From Ursus arctos (Eukaryota > Chordata > Mammalia > Carnivora > Ursidae), in the NCBI RefSeq assembly GCF_023065955.2, contig NW_026622786.1, positions 52,747,438 through 52,811,437 on the forward strand: a DNA stretch of 64,000 nucleotides. Reading direction: 5' to 3'. Below, in pieces: positions 1 to 11,754 of this stretch. Numbering within the stretch: position 1 is the stretch's first letter; each line of letters starts with the position of its first letter. Made by a program: the position numbers and the translations under genes. The notes under the pieces were generated by a model. It ran no database searches. It was not told the DNA's origin and saw nothing but the letters and a program-made list of their open reading frames with translations.

Positions 1-3000
1 GCGCGCACACACACACAGAAAAGCTAATATTCCTTATGGCAGAGTGCAGGACCCCCTCCTGGCAATCTATGAGAACTCTCCCTTCCACTTACGCATGCAA
101 AATACTGAAGAAAACCAAAGAGAACCAAAGATCTGGGTGTGGGTCTTCATTTTGGGGGGGGCGGGGGATTTTATTTATTTATTTGGGAGACCACCGCACG
201 GATGGAGTGTGAGAGGGAGAAGCAGACTCCCCGCTGAGCAGGGAGCCCGATGTGGGGCTCCATCCCAGGATCATGCCCTGAGCCAAAGGCAGAGGCTTAA
301 TTAACCCACTAAACCACCCAGGCGTATAAAGTCTCTGATCAAGTCTCAGCCTGCACTGCTCCAGCCAGATGAGGCAGAGCCAATGGGTGACAGCTATCTT
401 GAGGTTATCTTAGATCCATAGTAAACACAGACTTTTACCATAAATCGAGGCTAATTAAACAGAATGGACTCAGTTACTGGAGGTTATCTGACTTTTGAGT
501 AGCAGACAGAATTTGGGACCCACGCCTTCAACATAGGCTTGAATCCTTTTTAAGCACGAGGTACATAGCCATCCATATCCCTGACCTTGAAATCTCTTCA
601 GTGGGAACTGGAACACGGTGAAGGTAGAAGGGACAAGGGGCACATGGGGCTACAGCCCCCAATACCTTGAACACTGTCCGACACATAACAGGTACTCGGT
701 AAATACCTACTGGATGAATCGGACAGACATTTGCTGCACTGCATGTGACAGCATCAACAAGCTACGTGCAGAGTACAAAATGAATTCTGCTAGGGCAGAT
801 GAGGGAAGGCTTCCTAGAAGCAGTGAGTAGCCCTTCCCTGGACGAGCAGCTTTTCAGCAGGCAGAGGCTGCAGGAAAGCCGTATGGACAGGAGTATGCTG
901 GAAACGAGGCTGGAGCAGATGGCCTGAGATACTTTCCAACTCAAATTCCCACCAACGTTTTATCTCCTGGGGTTCTGTCGTGCTTCATCAACTCCTTCAA
1001 ACCTTCAACTTTAATAAAGGGGTACATATACAGAGGGGCTGTTGTGTTTCTCTACCAGAAAATTAGCTAAAAGCCAACAGCAGGTAACAGAAAAATAAAT
1101 ACTGTGGAATGTTTTCTTATTTACCAGGCCCTGAGTCTGTAAGACTCTTAAAGCCTTCTGTGAGAAAAATAATGAGAACAAGTCCACCAGAAACAAGCCA
1201 CTTTGAGAACAAATTTCGGCCCTCCGTTTTTCTTCTCTTTCGCTGACAAACGGTTTTTAAAATGGCTTATGTAAAAACTACTTGATTCCCAAGAGAAAAA
1301 AAAAAAACAAACATTTCATAGTCACAGTCGTACAGCAGGGGGAGAAAATGAAGGCATGTGAAACAACAGAAACTAAAATCCAAAAATCAAGAAAAGTTTA
1401 AAATTAAAAAAAAAAAGTGAGAATAAAGGAAAACAGCAACCGGAAAGTTTTCAAAACCTCTACGAAAAGTTCAGAAGTAAGTCACTTCCCATTACATTCT
1501 CTTTAAAAATGGAAAGGGCACTAATCCAGTGTGGGATGGACAGGGTGCCGTCCCTCGTGCCAGAAGAAAACCAGACCCAAGTCAGGTATGGAGAATGCGA
1601 AGAAATGGGCTCAAGGCCATTGCACCGTTTCCTCCCCTCGCCGTGCCTCTGGCTCCCTACCACCGAGAAACCGGAGCCAATCACAAAACCCTCCGGCTGA
1701 GAGCCAGCCTTCCCTCTCACACTACTCTTCCCCCAAACTGCATTCCAAAACAAAAAGAATAAAACGCAGCTAAATGTGGTATTAAAATTAAAACAGACCC
1801 AAGTGAGCTAACAGAAGATTCTAGGTGCAGCCTGGTACACAGAACTTTTCCTTCTGAGAGACTGGGGGGGAGGGGGGAGGTCGAGTCTTTCTGAGAATCC
1901 AAGTAAAAGCTTGCTTTTGCAACAGCTTAAGAGATAATGAATAAAACTCTGCCTTGTAGATATTTCTTAATTCCTAGCTTTTACGCTGTTTTCCAGCACA
2001 GTCCTCCGCCCACCTCTTCAAACTAATCTGTGCTTCTGTAATGAAGATCTCTGGATCAATCAGCCCACCGATGGGCAATAACCACCCGGGGCACCGCTGA
2101 GGACAGCAGCGAAGGTACAGCACGCCGTTTGCAGTAACAAGTTTGCATAAAGCAGTTGCTAATTATGAGCATATGCATCCCAGAAGGGTTACGTACCAGC
2201 AGCGCAACAGCCACCTCGCACCTTTCAACGCCAATTCATCAGAACTGGGCTGGACGTGAGGTGGACGGAGAGGGGTGAAGGGCCCTACTGAAACCCTAAG
2301 CGATCAGGCGATCTACATCCCCAAATCCACGACGCCAGCCAAGGGAGGCTTTCTCAAGGAGCCATTTCCAGGGAAGCTGGATTTAAAATATAATTTATCA
2401 GATCGAGTCTCCTACTACGTAGTCTCCTAACGCCCAGGCCCCGGCTCGGGAAGGAGGGCTTGGGAAGAACGGGGAGTTCGTGGTGAGAGTTTACCTTAGA
2501 AGGCGGACACCGACAGACAGGCCTTTCAAAGCCACCAGAGATCTGCTCGGAGGCCCCGGGCGGCGCGGAGGGGCAGTAACAGCGCGCGGCTGCGAGCCCC
2601 GCGGCGCCACAGGTTCCCCAGCGCGCAGCCGGACCCGACTCCCACAGGTGGGCGGCGAGAGCAGAGGGCGCCTCAGTTCCGGGCCGCGGGGGAGGTGTGG
2701 GCAGAGAGGGCTTTGCCTTAAAGAAATAGGGCGAGAGGGACGCTCGGGGCTTTCGGGGCTGTCTGGGTGGTTACCCTCATCTGGGTAGTTACCAGCTCTC
2801 CCCCAAGACAGGAGGAGCCCGGTAGGAGTGAGGAGCCCCGTGCACCTCCCACCCTCCTCCCTGCAAGCCTCGGCCTCCTCCAGGGGCGCGGTTAAGCCGC
2901 ACGGCCGCGGGCCACCGTTTGCATGCTCCCAGGCACGTAGGAGCCTGCACGACCGCACGCGGGCGGGGGAAGGGCGGTCGGGGACCGAGGAGACCCGACC

Positions 3001-3054
3001 CAACCCGATCCCGCTACGGCTCACCCCCGCCCCTCGCCCCCGCACCCCTGCACC
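1..3054 (-). other. AK4: 5' part of AK4 intron 1
   Basis: Everything left of the donor is intron 1 of AK4. The part above about 2470 is GC rich and belongs to the CpG island. Further left it is ordinary AT-balanced sequence with homopolymer A runs near 1290 and 1405 and one antisense SINE near the left edge. I see no second AK4 exon. Confidence 0.8.
155..325 (-). mobile_element. SINEC (carnivore tRNA-Lys SINE), antisense
   Basis: Reads as the reverse complement of the family: T-rich end with ATTTTATTTATTTATTT, GAGGGAGAAGCAGACTCCCC, then TAAACCACCCAGGCG for the tRNA-derived head. Degraded copy inside AK4 intron 1. Confidence 0.85.
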
Positions 3055-3060
3055 CCTCAC
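3055..3060 (-). other. AK4: AK4 intron 1 splice donor
   Basis: On the minus strand the sequence reads AACACCG followed by GTGAGG. This is a consensus 5' splice site placed exactly where the AK4 reading frame loses similarity (downstream residues turn Gly/Arg/Ala rich). Confidence 0.9.
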
Positions 3061-3205
3061 CGGTGTTGGCTTTGATGTTCTCCCGCAAGAAGTGGCCGCT
3101 GGAGAGATGCTGGAGGCCAAAGCTCTGAGCGATCCTCTGGCACACGGTGCCCTTGCCCGAGCCCGGCGGCCCAAGGATGACCGCGCGCAGGAGTTTGGAA
3201 GCCAT
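3061..3205 (-). CDS. AK4: Adenylate kinase 4, first coding exon (partial gene)
   Basis: AK4 is a mitochondrial-matrix nucleoside monophosphate kinase family member (GTP/ATP:AMP type, weak catalysis, linked to stress and hypoxia responses). Seen here: an ATG at 3205-3203 reading leftward opens 48 codons plus one base. The peptide begins MASKLLRAVILGPPGSGKGT, with the P-loop GPPGSGKG at residues 12-19, and continues through the NMP-binding segment LSSGHFLREN (about 34-43) to KANT. This is nearly identical to what I recall of human AK4; the differences noticed are Ser28 for Asn and Asn47 for Ser. The exon ends exactly at a consensus donor (G then GTGAGG), phase 1, where the human protein continues with Glu. 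An in-frame upstream Met at 3244 would add a 13-residue proline-rich leader; I reject it because the family starts at MASK. Exon-intron structure and an intact CpG-island promoter argue against a retrocopy. The remaining exons lie left of position 1. Confidence 0.95.
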
Positions 3206-3711
3206 TGCCTTCGCCAGGCAGGGAGGGGGCGGCCAAACAGGCAACCCGGACAGCAGCCTCGGAGAAGCCCCGGGAACTTTGTTGCTGCTGCTTCAGCCTC
3301 TGACACTCTCCGCTCGCGCGGGGACTCTCCGGGCGCCCCTGCAGGGAAAGGAGTGACTTTTGAGACAACCCCTCCCTTCAGCGCCGCTCCGGGGCCGGCT
3401 CGAAGGCGGAGAAAGGCGCCACGCTACCCATCCCCGCCCTCCTCGCCCCCACGCCGCGATTCAGTACAAGTCCCGAGTCCCCGCCCCCAGCGGGGTCGAC
3501 CTCGGGGGCTCAGAGGGCCGCCCGGCCAGGCCCACCTCGATCCCTTCCTCTTTCGCTCCCCACGCGGCGTCCGAGGAAGGGGCCAGGCGGCCTGGCATCC
3601 CCGCGCCGGCTCCACCGAGGGGGAAGCCGGGAGGGGCGGTGACTCCACGCGCGCGCCCCGTCGCCCCACGCACCGGGCGGCCTGGGGGCTCAGCCCCGGC
3701 CCCGGCCCTCG

Positions 3712-3717
3712 CACGTG
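3712..3717. promoter_or_regulatory. CACGTG E-box in the AK4 island
   Basis: Perfect CACGTG about 510 bp upstream of the AK4 ATG. It can bind USF/MYC-type bHLH proteins and contains the ACGTG core of hypoxia-response elements; AK4 is known to be hypoxia responsive. Use is not shown by the sequence. Confidence 0.4.
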
Positions 3718-4009
3718 GGCAGCGCTGCGTCTGCGCCGCGGCCCCTCCCCAGCGGCTGTCAATCCCCCGGAGTAGCCGCCGCGGCCGCTGCCCGCGCGGA
3801 CCGCCCAGCGCCCACCTCCGCCGAGAGTGGACCGTTGCGTTCCCCGCCGCGAGGAGCCCGAGTCCTGAGCCTCTCCACCCCAAGGAGATAAACACACACC
3901 TCGGCTGGGACGCGGCGCTCCGCGAGGCTTCCAGCCCGGATCCCGCTGGGCGGCGCCGCCTCCGCCCGCCCCCACTCCGAGCCCCAGCCGGCCGCGCGGG
4001 ACTCGCGCC

Positions 4010-4018
4010 TTACGTAAG
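4010..4018. promoter_or_regulatory. PAR-bZIP/C/EBP-type palindrome
   Basis: TTACGTAAG contains the perfect palindrome TTACGTAA, the recognised core for PAR-bZIP factors (DBP, HLF, TEF) and NFIL3. It lies about 800 bp upstream of the AK4 ATG, inside the island. Function is inference. Confidence 0.45.
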
Positions 4019-4100
4019 CCGGGGAGACCGGCTCCGCGCGAGTCGCCGGCCGGCGCCCCCTCCCCTCGCGCTGCTCCGCTCCCACCCCGCCCTCCCGGCC

Positions 4101-4106
4101 CACGTG
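4101..4106. promoter_or_regulatory. Second CACGTG E-box at the island edge
   Basis: Perfect CACGTG near the upstream edge of the AK4 island, with the same possible bHLH/HIF readout as the site at 3712. Confidence 0.35.
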
Positions 4107-4189
4107 CTCCCCACCACCCAGCGGGGCTGCGTGGGCGCAGGGACCCAGACCCTTATGTTGCAGTAGCCTGGGGACCCCGTCTGCTGTTG

Positions 4190-4460
4190 AGGGGAAGGAA
4201 AAATACAACTTGTTGATCGCCTCCTGTGCGTCAAGTTCAGGGCTAGGTGATTTCCTTATGCGGCAGCCGTTCCAGATAGAGTATTCACAGATGAGGAAAG
4301 GAGGCTTGGCGTATCGCCATTCATTCAACAAATGTTTATTGAGCTCCCACCACGTCCCAGACACTGTTTTAGGCGCTTGGTATATAGCTGTGAACCAAAG
4401 AGGTGGAGTCTTGCCCTTGTGGAACATAAAGTGCGGAGGGAGATTTGAACCCTCACCTGC
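4190..4460. repeat. Ancient mammalian interspersed repeat (MIR/L2 class)
   Basis: Contains the widespread 'ttcaacaaatgtttattgagc...ccagacactgtttta' pattern followed by 'ggtggagtcttgccctt'. Family name not certain. Confidence 0.5.
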
Positions 4461-4469
4461 CTGACTCCA

Positions 4470-5980
4470 AGGCCCAGGATCCTTAGAGAAGAAGGAAGGA
4501 TGGGATGATCGCTCACCTCTGCTCAGGTTCTTAATTCCAGGACTTCCGGGTCTGGGATGTTGGCACTGCAGTTAAAACTCACCAAGTCCAAAGGGTGCTA
4601 TCTCCGCCCTCCCCTACCTTGCGTATCCCACTCCATATTCTCTTAAATCTGTTCCTACCCCAGCCACTCCCCACAGCCTTCATTTCCCCCTCGCTAGTGT
4701 AATAACTGCCAGCCCATAAGTCTCTAGCTTTCACTGGGCCATCCTCGGCGCAGCAGCCAGAGACATTGCTGAAGTGCAAATCAATTTCTATTATTTCCCC
4801 ACCTCAGATAATAGTCCCTTCAGGATAAAAAATCTTCAGCTTCCCATACATCTTTGCGACCTCCCCCATCCCCTCCTGCAGGGCTCCTACCTTTGGGGAA
4901 ATGCATTGCCGGATTTCTAGTGCAACCACAAATGGGGAGGATAGCATGGAGAAGAGCCTCCCCCAGAGTCCTGGCTGCACTGTGGGGGGGGGGGGCAGCT
5001 GAGTAAGTAAGAGCCTGGCAGAGTGTTTCTTTCTCTCTGTCCCTTGGCACCCCCAGCCCCTCTCCTCCAGTACCTCCTCCATAGACAGCCGGCCAGAGTA
5101 CACCTAGTCTCCATCTACCTGAGAGCACACCCAGGCCACCAGCCTCAGCCCAGCATTTGTTCAATAGGCTCATCCCCTTGTCTAAAATATCTCCGAGTTT
5201 GCTGTAGACATCAGGAGGTTGTTACACTGAGCCCCTTCAGCTCTTCGCCTGGGAACAAAGAGAAGACCTTCCGGGGATGTGGGGATGACTTAAATCTCCC
5301 CTCCCTTTCCCTCCATGTGCTGTATAATGTATAGTAGATACTTCGCAGTCCTCCTCAGACCTGAGCATGCGTCAGAATCACTCAGAGGGCTTGTTAAAAC
5401 AGATCTGCTGAGCCCCTCCGGAACAGTTTCTCAATCTTTGAGTCTGAGGTGGGCATTTCTAAGACGTTTCCAGGTAACGCTGAGGATGCCAATCTGGAAA
5501 TCAGCACTTGAAACTGTTCTGCACGAGCGTTGAGACATGGAGATGTGTGGCCTGTGCTTCCTCCACCTGCTGTGGGAACTCTGGCCCTTAACCTCTTCTT
5601 TCTCTAAAATGAGAACATTGGATTTAGTACTCCCAAAGGTCCCTCTGTATCTATCAAGCATTGGTTCTGTGAGCTCCCGCGGAGGGTAGTTTCTAGCCCT
5701 CGCAAACCAGATGAACGATATCCCACCTTCCCTATCACCCAGTTCTTTTGCCTACTTTTGAAATGTGTTTGCCAATATCACCTTATAATTTCATGGAGCA
5801 GCATTAGCCACTCACGCCGTCCTAGGACTTAGTGCTTTAGGAGTTTAGGAGCTTATATTATGAAACAAACAGTTGTGACATAGGTAAACTCAATGAAGAA
5901 ACCCAGCCAAGATTGGAAACTAGAGCCCTCCATGAACCTTCCCCACGCACGGCCAAACCAGGCTCCTACAGTCCAGCGGC
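4470..5980. other. Intergenic, no gene seen
   Basis: Non-GC-rich sequence upstream of AK4 with a G homopolymer near 4985. ORFs on both strands are short, unrelated to families I know, and lack splice or start context. Confidence 0.5.
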
Positions 5981-5984
5981 TGAT

Positions 5985-6360
5985 TGGAAGTGGTAGAACT
6001 GGAAGAAATGGATTTTGGAGTCAAACACCCCTGGGATGAAATTGCAACAGCACCATTCACTAACTCTGCAAGTCTTTCGATCTCTGGGAGCCTCGGTTTG
6101 CTGATCTGTAAAAGAGAGAATACTTATTTTGTAGGCTAGTAGGGAGGCTTCAGTGAGCTAAGGTACCTACAGGACGTAACACAGTGCTGGGCATATAATA
6201 AGTGCTTAGTGGTGAACATCACCACTATCATCAACCATGGGACCATTAGTTAGCTTCTCGGATCTCAGTTCCCTAATTATGAGGAATAAATGAGTGAATG
6301 TGACAAAGTATTTAGCAGACTCCCTGGCCCTTGGAAGCTACTCCATAAATGGTAGCTAAT
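5985..6360 (+). repeat. MIR elements
   Basis: Sense MIR signature: 'tggagtcaaacacccctgggatgaa', 'gggagcctcggtttgctgatctgtaaaa', then 'cagtgctgggcatataataagtgctta'. A second MIR 3' piece follows at about 6280-6360. Confidence 0.75.
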
Positions 6361-6557
6361 TTTATCACACATACACTGTCAACTTCTTCCTATTTCCTTT
6401 GCCTGGGGTTTTAAATCTGTTTATAATATTTATCACAGTGTACAAAGTAGTATACATCTACATGCTTGTCTCCCCTAGAGACAAACTGTACACTCACTCC
6501 GAGAAGAGGGGCCAAATTTCATTCATCTTTCTATTCTCAAAAATACACAGCACTTTG

Positions 6558-6746
6558 GGGCGCCTGGGTGGCGCAGTCGTTAAGCGTCTGCCTTGGGCTC
6601 AGGGCGTGATCCCGGTGTTCTGGGATCGAGCCCCACATCAGGCTCCTCCACTGGGAGCCTGCTTCTTCCTCTCCCACTCCCCCTGCTTGTGTTCCCTCTC
6701 TCGCTGGCTGTCTCGCTCTGCCAAATAAATAAAATCTTTAAAAAAA
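6558..6746 (+). mobile_element. SINEC, full-length young copy
   Basis: GGGGCGCCTGGGTGGCGCAG head, full tRNA-derived region with a B-box-like GGGATCGAGCCCC, CT-rich stretch and AATAAATAAAATCTTT end. A 17-bp target duplication (AAATACACAGCACTTTG) lies at 6541-6557 and 6747-6763, without mismatch. Confidence 0.95.
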
Positions 6747-6999
6747 AAATACACAGCACTTTGCTGGTAATAAGTGCTCTGTTAATGTCGGCAAATCTCC
6801 CTCCCCCTCCTAACACACTGGACATCAAGCCCTGGCACCTCTCTGCGGCTTCACTGGATGATAATACGAAGTCCACGTTTGCTCTCACTTTACACATCCC
6901 TTCATCAGGTTCTCTTATCTGGACTGCAGTGTTCCTGTTTGGTAAATATTTTCATTTCCATATTACTTTCACAATTTTGCCATAACCTTGTACCACCTT

Positions 7000-8790
7000 G
7001 ATTCTTACCACTTATCATGTTTCTTTAAATATCGACTCAATTTGTTTAAATAATTTATTTTAAAAAACTGAATGTAACTCACTAACCATAAATAAAAGGA
7101 TACACTAAAATAAATATGAGAAAAATAAAATAAAGCTACCAAATTCTAGCTGGAATCTACTAAGTATCTGCCTGTTGAGTTTCTGAACTTAATCTTTATT
7201 TTAAAAAAGCGGGGGGGGGGGGAGGACTGGGTGTTTACCAAGTCATAGAGAGGTATTTAAGACATACAGACTCTAAATGAACTGTGCTGTTTATCTGTAA
7301 TCACATAGCTCAAAATAGAAAGGGAATACTTTCTTAATATTCAATTTAATAGTATCTAAAGCCAGATCCATGTGCCACCCAGAATCATCTCTAGTCCCAC
7401 ATGAAATTATCTTTTGCATCATCAAGGATGCATGTCACATACTCTAATGTACTTATAAGTGTACCTTTGAAATATAACTCACCAGGATTTTTTAAAGGAT
7501 GCCATCACCCCAACCACAGTTCACAGATAGGATACTGATCCCACTTCAAAAATTAAGCACCCCACTCCCCTGCTGTTCTTCCAGTTATCAATTCTTCATC
7601 ACTATCTTTCTAAAATCATTTCAGGCTGGCTTCCATTATATTTGTTGGAGACTCTAGGCTCCTTGAACATAGCGGCTTCGTCCTTTCCTTGTGGCCTCGC
7701 CACAGCTAGGTATAGAGACCAGACATGAAGAGCAAATATTACTGCTCAGCTCACTCACCGCTGAATGAATGAATGAATGGACAAAGTGACTTCTCTTTGC
7801 CTTCTGTGAAGCTTCTCTGAACGGACAGAAGGAAGGCTGGTTACTTGGACACATCAAGATTCAGAAAAGAAAGCTGGAGAATGATGGGAAGAAGGGAGAA
7901 GATATCCAGCCCCGTGTGCCTGCTGCCTTCTCCTTGCAGGAACACATTCAAGACTGAAGAAGCCAGAGGTTGCACTGAGAGAAGAAATGGTGAACAAAAT
8001 ACTAACACGGCATTGTTTGTGACAACAGTGCATTCTTACAAGTGAGAGAATCACCCCCATTTTACGAGCTCATGGGGTTATTAACCTGTAGTGTTTGACC
8101 AGCTGCTGAGAACAGGCGGCATGTGTTTGACAAGCCTGCTCTCTCGGACGCACGCGTTCCCAGGCCAAGGAGTTACAAAAGGAGCCGGGATGAATGGAAT
8201 CAACATCCTTCCTATCTGACTGGCAGGACCCCGTATTCTTCATGAGCAACAAACTATTTACAAATCGCTGCTGGAATAACAGTCTATCATAGAGGGCCTC
8301 TCTCAAGAGATAAAGATGTCAAACTACCACCTTTGGTCTTTTCACTGTGAAATCCTGGAAATCAAAGTAACAATCAGCTATGCTCTACTCTCCATATATA
8401 ATGATAAAGCCATGATGCCTTGTTCAGAACTTTGCTCTCTGATACATTTGGTAACGGGCATGAATGGATAAGCCTTTGTCATTCCTCTCTTCCCTCCACC
8501 TTCCTAACCACAATCAATAGGAAGAGTTCCTTCTAGAAGTTGCCTTGGGGTTAGTAGGTGTGTCTGGAGATGAAATGCCTTTGGGTGTGTCTTTCCTCTG
8601 TGCTAAATTAACTGCCAGAGGGAATGCGTGTTCTCCCTGTTCCAACTGGATGAGGGGACTAGAATTGAGTACTGAGTTTATTCTGCCAAGGCAGGGTGGG
8701 CAAAGGGGATGCCACTTGTGGGAGCCTTTTAAGTTTGATTTTCTGATAAGGGCAGTAAAGAATATATATATTATACATTATATATAATAC
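7000..8790. other. Intergenic, no gene seen
   Basis: AT-rich sequence with a G homopolymer near 7211 and a short (GAAT)n run near 7763. Some L2-like vocabulary near 7640-7800. No supported exon. Confidence 0.5.
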
Positions 8791-8799
8791 TAATTCTTA

Positions 8800-9175
8800 C
8801 AACAGTCCTATGTCATAGGAGGCCTGTTAATTGTGTGTCCATTTCAGAGACCTTAAAACTGAGGCAAGGCATCTGGTAACTTGCCTGAAGTCCTACAGCC
8901 GTAAGTGGAAGATGAGGGCATACGTCAAGCATCCTGACTCCAGAGCCAGTGCTCATTAATCGCTGTGCTTTGCTGATTCAGAGACCTTTGGAGTCAGATA
9001 GTATTACTTTGGAGTAATATTGTTATCTTTTTATTTTATAGATAAAGAAATTAAGACACTATAAGGTTGGGTAATTTATCCCTCAGTGTCATAAGCCAAT
9101 AAGTGGCAGAGCTGGGATTTGAACCCAGGTCTCTGGGTCAAACCACATAGCCACTAGACCCTACTCAGTCTCCCT
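8800..9175 (-). repeat. Two adjacent antisense MIR fragments
   Basis: Both carry the antisense MIR pattern: 'gaggcaaggcatctggtaacttgcctgaagtc' and 'agccaataagtggcagagctgggatttgaaccc'. Confidence 0.75.
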
Positions 9176-9750
9176 AGCACTTGAGTGAAGAGGATCCAAA
9201 GAGTGTCAGGAGGGTTCTGCACCGGATTGCTGGTCTATAGAGAAATACTAACAAAGAGAGAGTCACTCGTGTCCAGACAGGTTGGTTCCCTCAACAGCCA
9301 GATAACCTATGAAAGGCTCTTCCCACTAGGACTTCCCTCTCAGGAATCTCCACCGGTTTTAACTTACAGCTTCCCCTCCTGAACCTGCCAGTTCATCTGT
9401 CAGCATCCTGCTGCCATCCTATTGCCAAATCATTGCTATGTCCCAGGTTTGGGTCTTGCTGCCACACCTGTTTGATCTGACACTTGGCTCACTGTTGATC
9501 TGGCTCTCAAATGGCATTCCACTCTGTTCTTCACCATGGCCACAGGCCAGCCTGCCAACTCTAGGGTCAAGTTCCAACTGTCCTCGCCTGCCACCACTAC
9601 CACCTCTCTACCATACCAGTCCCAAACGTGGCTCCCAGATCCCCAACCCAGATCATAGACCCCACTTGTCTGAGAGGTCACTAGGGGCAAGTCATTCTGA
9701 GAGACAAACCAAAAAGGTAGAAAGAAACTATCATTTAAAAGGTGTGTCTT

Positions 9751-9956
9751 GGGGTGCCTAGGTGGCACAGCGGTTAAGTGTCTGCCTTCGGCTCAGGGCG
9801 TGATCCCGGCGTTATGGTATCGAGCCCCACATCAGGCTCCTCTGCTATGAGCCTGCTTCTTCCTCTCCCACTCCCCCTGCCTGTGTTCCCTCTCTCGCTG
9901 GCTGTCTCTATCTCTGTCGAATAAATAAATAAAATCTTTAAAAAAATTTTTTTTTT
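9751..9956 (+). mobile_element. SINEC, full-length young copy
   Basis: Complete sense SINE with a bipartite A/T tail. Target duplication AAAAGGTGTGTCTTG at 9737-9751 and about 9959-9973. Confidence 0.95.
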
Positions 9957-10089
9957 AAAAAAGGTGTGTCTTGTTGGAGAGCTGCACAGAAGACCCAGAG
10001 GAGAAACAAAGGTCAGAAGTGCACTTACCAATTGTAAGATAGACTGATTCAATAAGGGTTTCCCAGTGAATTCTAAGCATGGAAAGGCA

Positions 10090-10340
10090 ACTTAGCACAA
10101 AGGTCAAGAGGGTGGCCTCTAGAGGCAGATTGACAAGTTCAGTCTTTTGCTCAACCGCTTATCCGATACACGACTGTAGCAGTTCCTTGATCTGTGTTTC
10201 GTTTTTTCCACCTGAAAAACAGGAATAGGAGCAGTTGCAGTCTCATAGGGTTGTTGTGTCTACATGAGTTAGTATATGCAAAGGCTCGGAACAGCGCTTG
10301 GCATGTGGTAAACATTATGTAAGTGTAAGTTTCGTTCTTA
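10090..10340 (+). repeat. MIR element
   Basis: Sense MIR pattern with 'ggcctctagaggcagattgacaagttcagtc', 'tcatagggttgttgtgtc' and 'acagcgcttggcatgtggtaaacatt'. Confidence 0.75.
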
Positions 10341-10500
10341 CTGGTTCTTCAACGCCCACGAAGTGCAATGTGCTTCATGGCATTAGAGACAGGTTCTTGG
10401 AAGAATTAAGCCTTGCCAGACAAATTTATTCTACTACCAGGGCTACCCTCATGTTGCTTGTTTTCACATAGACTTTTATATATTAAAAAACAGCTGTCTT

Positions 10501-10700
10501 GGGGCACCTGGGTGGCCCAGATGGTTAAGCATCTGCCTTCAGCTCAGGTCATGATCTTCGGGTCCTGGGATCCAGCCCCATTTTGGGCTCCCAGCTCGGC
10601 AGGGAGTCTGCTTCTCCCTCTGCCCCTCCCCCCTGCTCGCACACTCTCTCTCTTTTTCTCTCTCAAATGAGTAAATAAAATATTTTTTAAAAATAAAAAT
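10501..10700 (+). mobile_element. SINEC, full-length copy
   Basis: GGGGCACCTGGGTGGCCCAG head, CT-rich tract (CTCTCTCTCTTTTTC) and A-rich end. Flanked by the target duplication AAAAAACAGCTGTCTTG ending at 10500 and at 10717. Confidence 0.95.
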
Positions 10701-10736
10701 AAAAAACAGCTGTCTTGTCCCATCTGAAGCTTCTCT

Positions 10737-10860
10737 CTTTTTTTAAAGAATTTTTTAAAGTTTATTCATTTAAGCAATCTCTACACTCAACGTGGGACTC
10801 AAACTCATGATCCTGAGTTCAAGAACCACACGCTCTACCGGCTGAGCCAGCCAGGTACCA
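10737..10860 (-). mobile_element. Older antisense CAN-SINE
   Basis: 'ttcaagaaccacacgctctaccggctgagccagccaggtacc' is a diverged reverse-complement SINE head, with a T-rich 5' side. Confidence 0.8.
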
Positions 10861-11184
10861 TAAAGCTTTTCTTCTTTATGCTAAATATTCTGAATTACTT
10901 GGCCATTCCTTAACTAATATGGTATCCTGCTAGAAACTAGCACACTAGTGTGTCTTTTGCTGCTTAAGTAAGAAATACTGGAAAGTTCTCCTGTTCAGCC
11001 TCAAAAGATTTACAGATAGGTAACATATGGAAAGAATTTTCCCTTCTTAATGGAATATAATAATAATAATAGCTAATATGTATTGAATATTACTATGCCA
11101 TCCATTAGATCTCATTTTGCACTATGCAAATTTCTGGGAGTTCAGACCATCCACAGAGGATCCCCAAACAGGATGACATGGGAC

Positions 11185-11530
11185 TTTCCACATAGTAGAT
11201 TATATTTCTGTCTGTGAAATATTGTGATTTCCCTTCATGAAACAGCCCCCCCCTCCATCCCGTTATCTCAGGAGTGGTCCCATGACTTACTTTGGCAAAT
11301 GAAAGCAGAAACTTTAAGAGCTAGGGTTCCCATTGTCCCTTTTTCCTTTGCACAATGGCCAGCAAATGGCTTAGGTCCCACGGTAAAGATGACCTCACCT
11401 CTCTACAAAAGACTAAATCATGATGGACATGTAACATAAGCAAAAAATAAATTTTCATTGTTGTAAGCCACCAAGATTTTTGAGGTCAGTTATTATCCCA
11501 GCATAAGTTGGCCTACCTTGATTCTTACGT
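11185..11530 (+). mobile_element. MaLR (MLT1-like) solo LTR, degraded
   Basis: The tail 'aataaattttcattgttgtaagccaccaagatttttgagg...ttggcctacctt' matches the 3' end of the MLT1-type LTRs of the ERVL-MaLR group. No coding remnant is attached. Confidence 0.6.
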
Positions 11531-11754
11531 CCTCAGCCTTGGATGCTGAATGTTGTACGAAGTCTTACTGATTATGTTCATATAATATGATTCAGAATCC
11601 CTTCACACACTGGGTATACTTTGGATGAATGTGTTTCTTCTAAGGGGACATACACAACAACGCATAAAGCATTCTGGATGTAGTCTGATAAGTAGTCTCT
11701 TGTTCTGGACACTATTTCTTCTGTAACAGGATAGTATACTTTTATTTTTTTTTC

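Larger units (their letters stand above)
2470..4150 (-). promoter_or_regulatory. AK4: AK4 CpG-island promoter
   Basis: Dense CpG and GC boxes surround and precede the AK4 start codon, extending about 950 bp upstream of the ATG and into intron 1. No TATA box is evident. Long overlapping ORFs on both strands here are a by-product of high GC. The exact transcription start and any non-coding first exon cannot be read from sequence alone. Confidence 0.85.

Noticed and set aside
3206..3244. Upstream in-frame Met giving AK4 a 13-residue extension
   Set aside because: The known AK4 family starts at MASK and the extension is Pro-rich 5' UTR translation.
2491..4166. Several long ORFs (up to 315 codons) on both strands
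   Set aside because: Stop-poor GC-rich CpG-island sequence; Arg/Pro/Ala-rich translations without domains; they overlap the real AK4 exon in other frames.
9436..9768. Overlapping 107- and 110-codon ORFs on opposite strands
   Set aside because: No domain recognised, they end in or beside a SINE, and there is no splice or promoter context.
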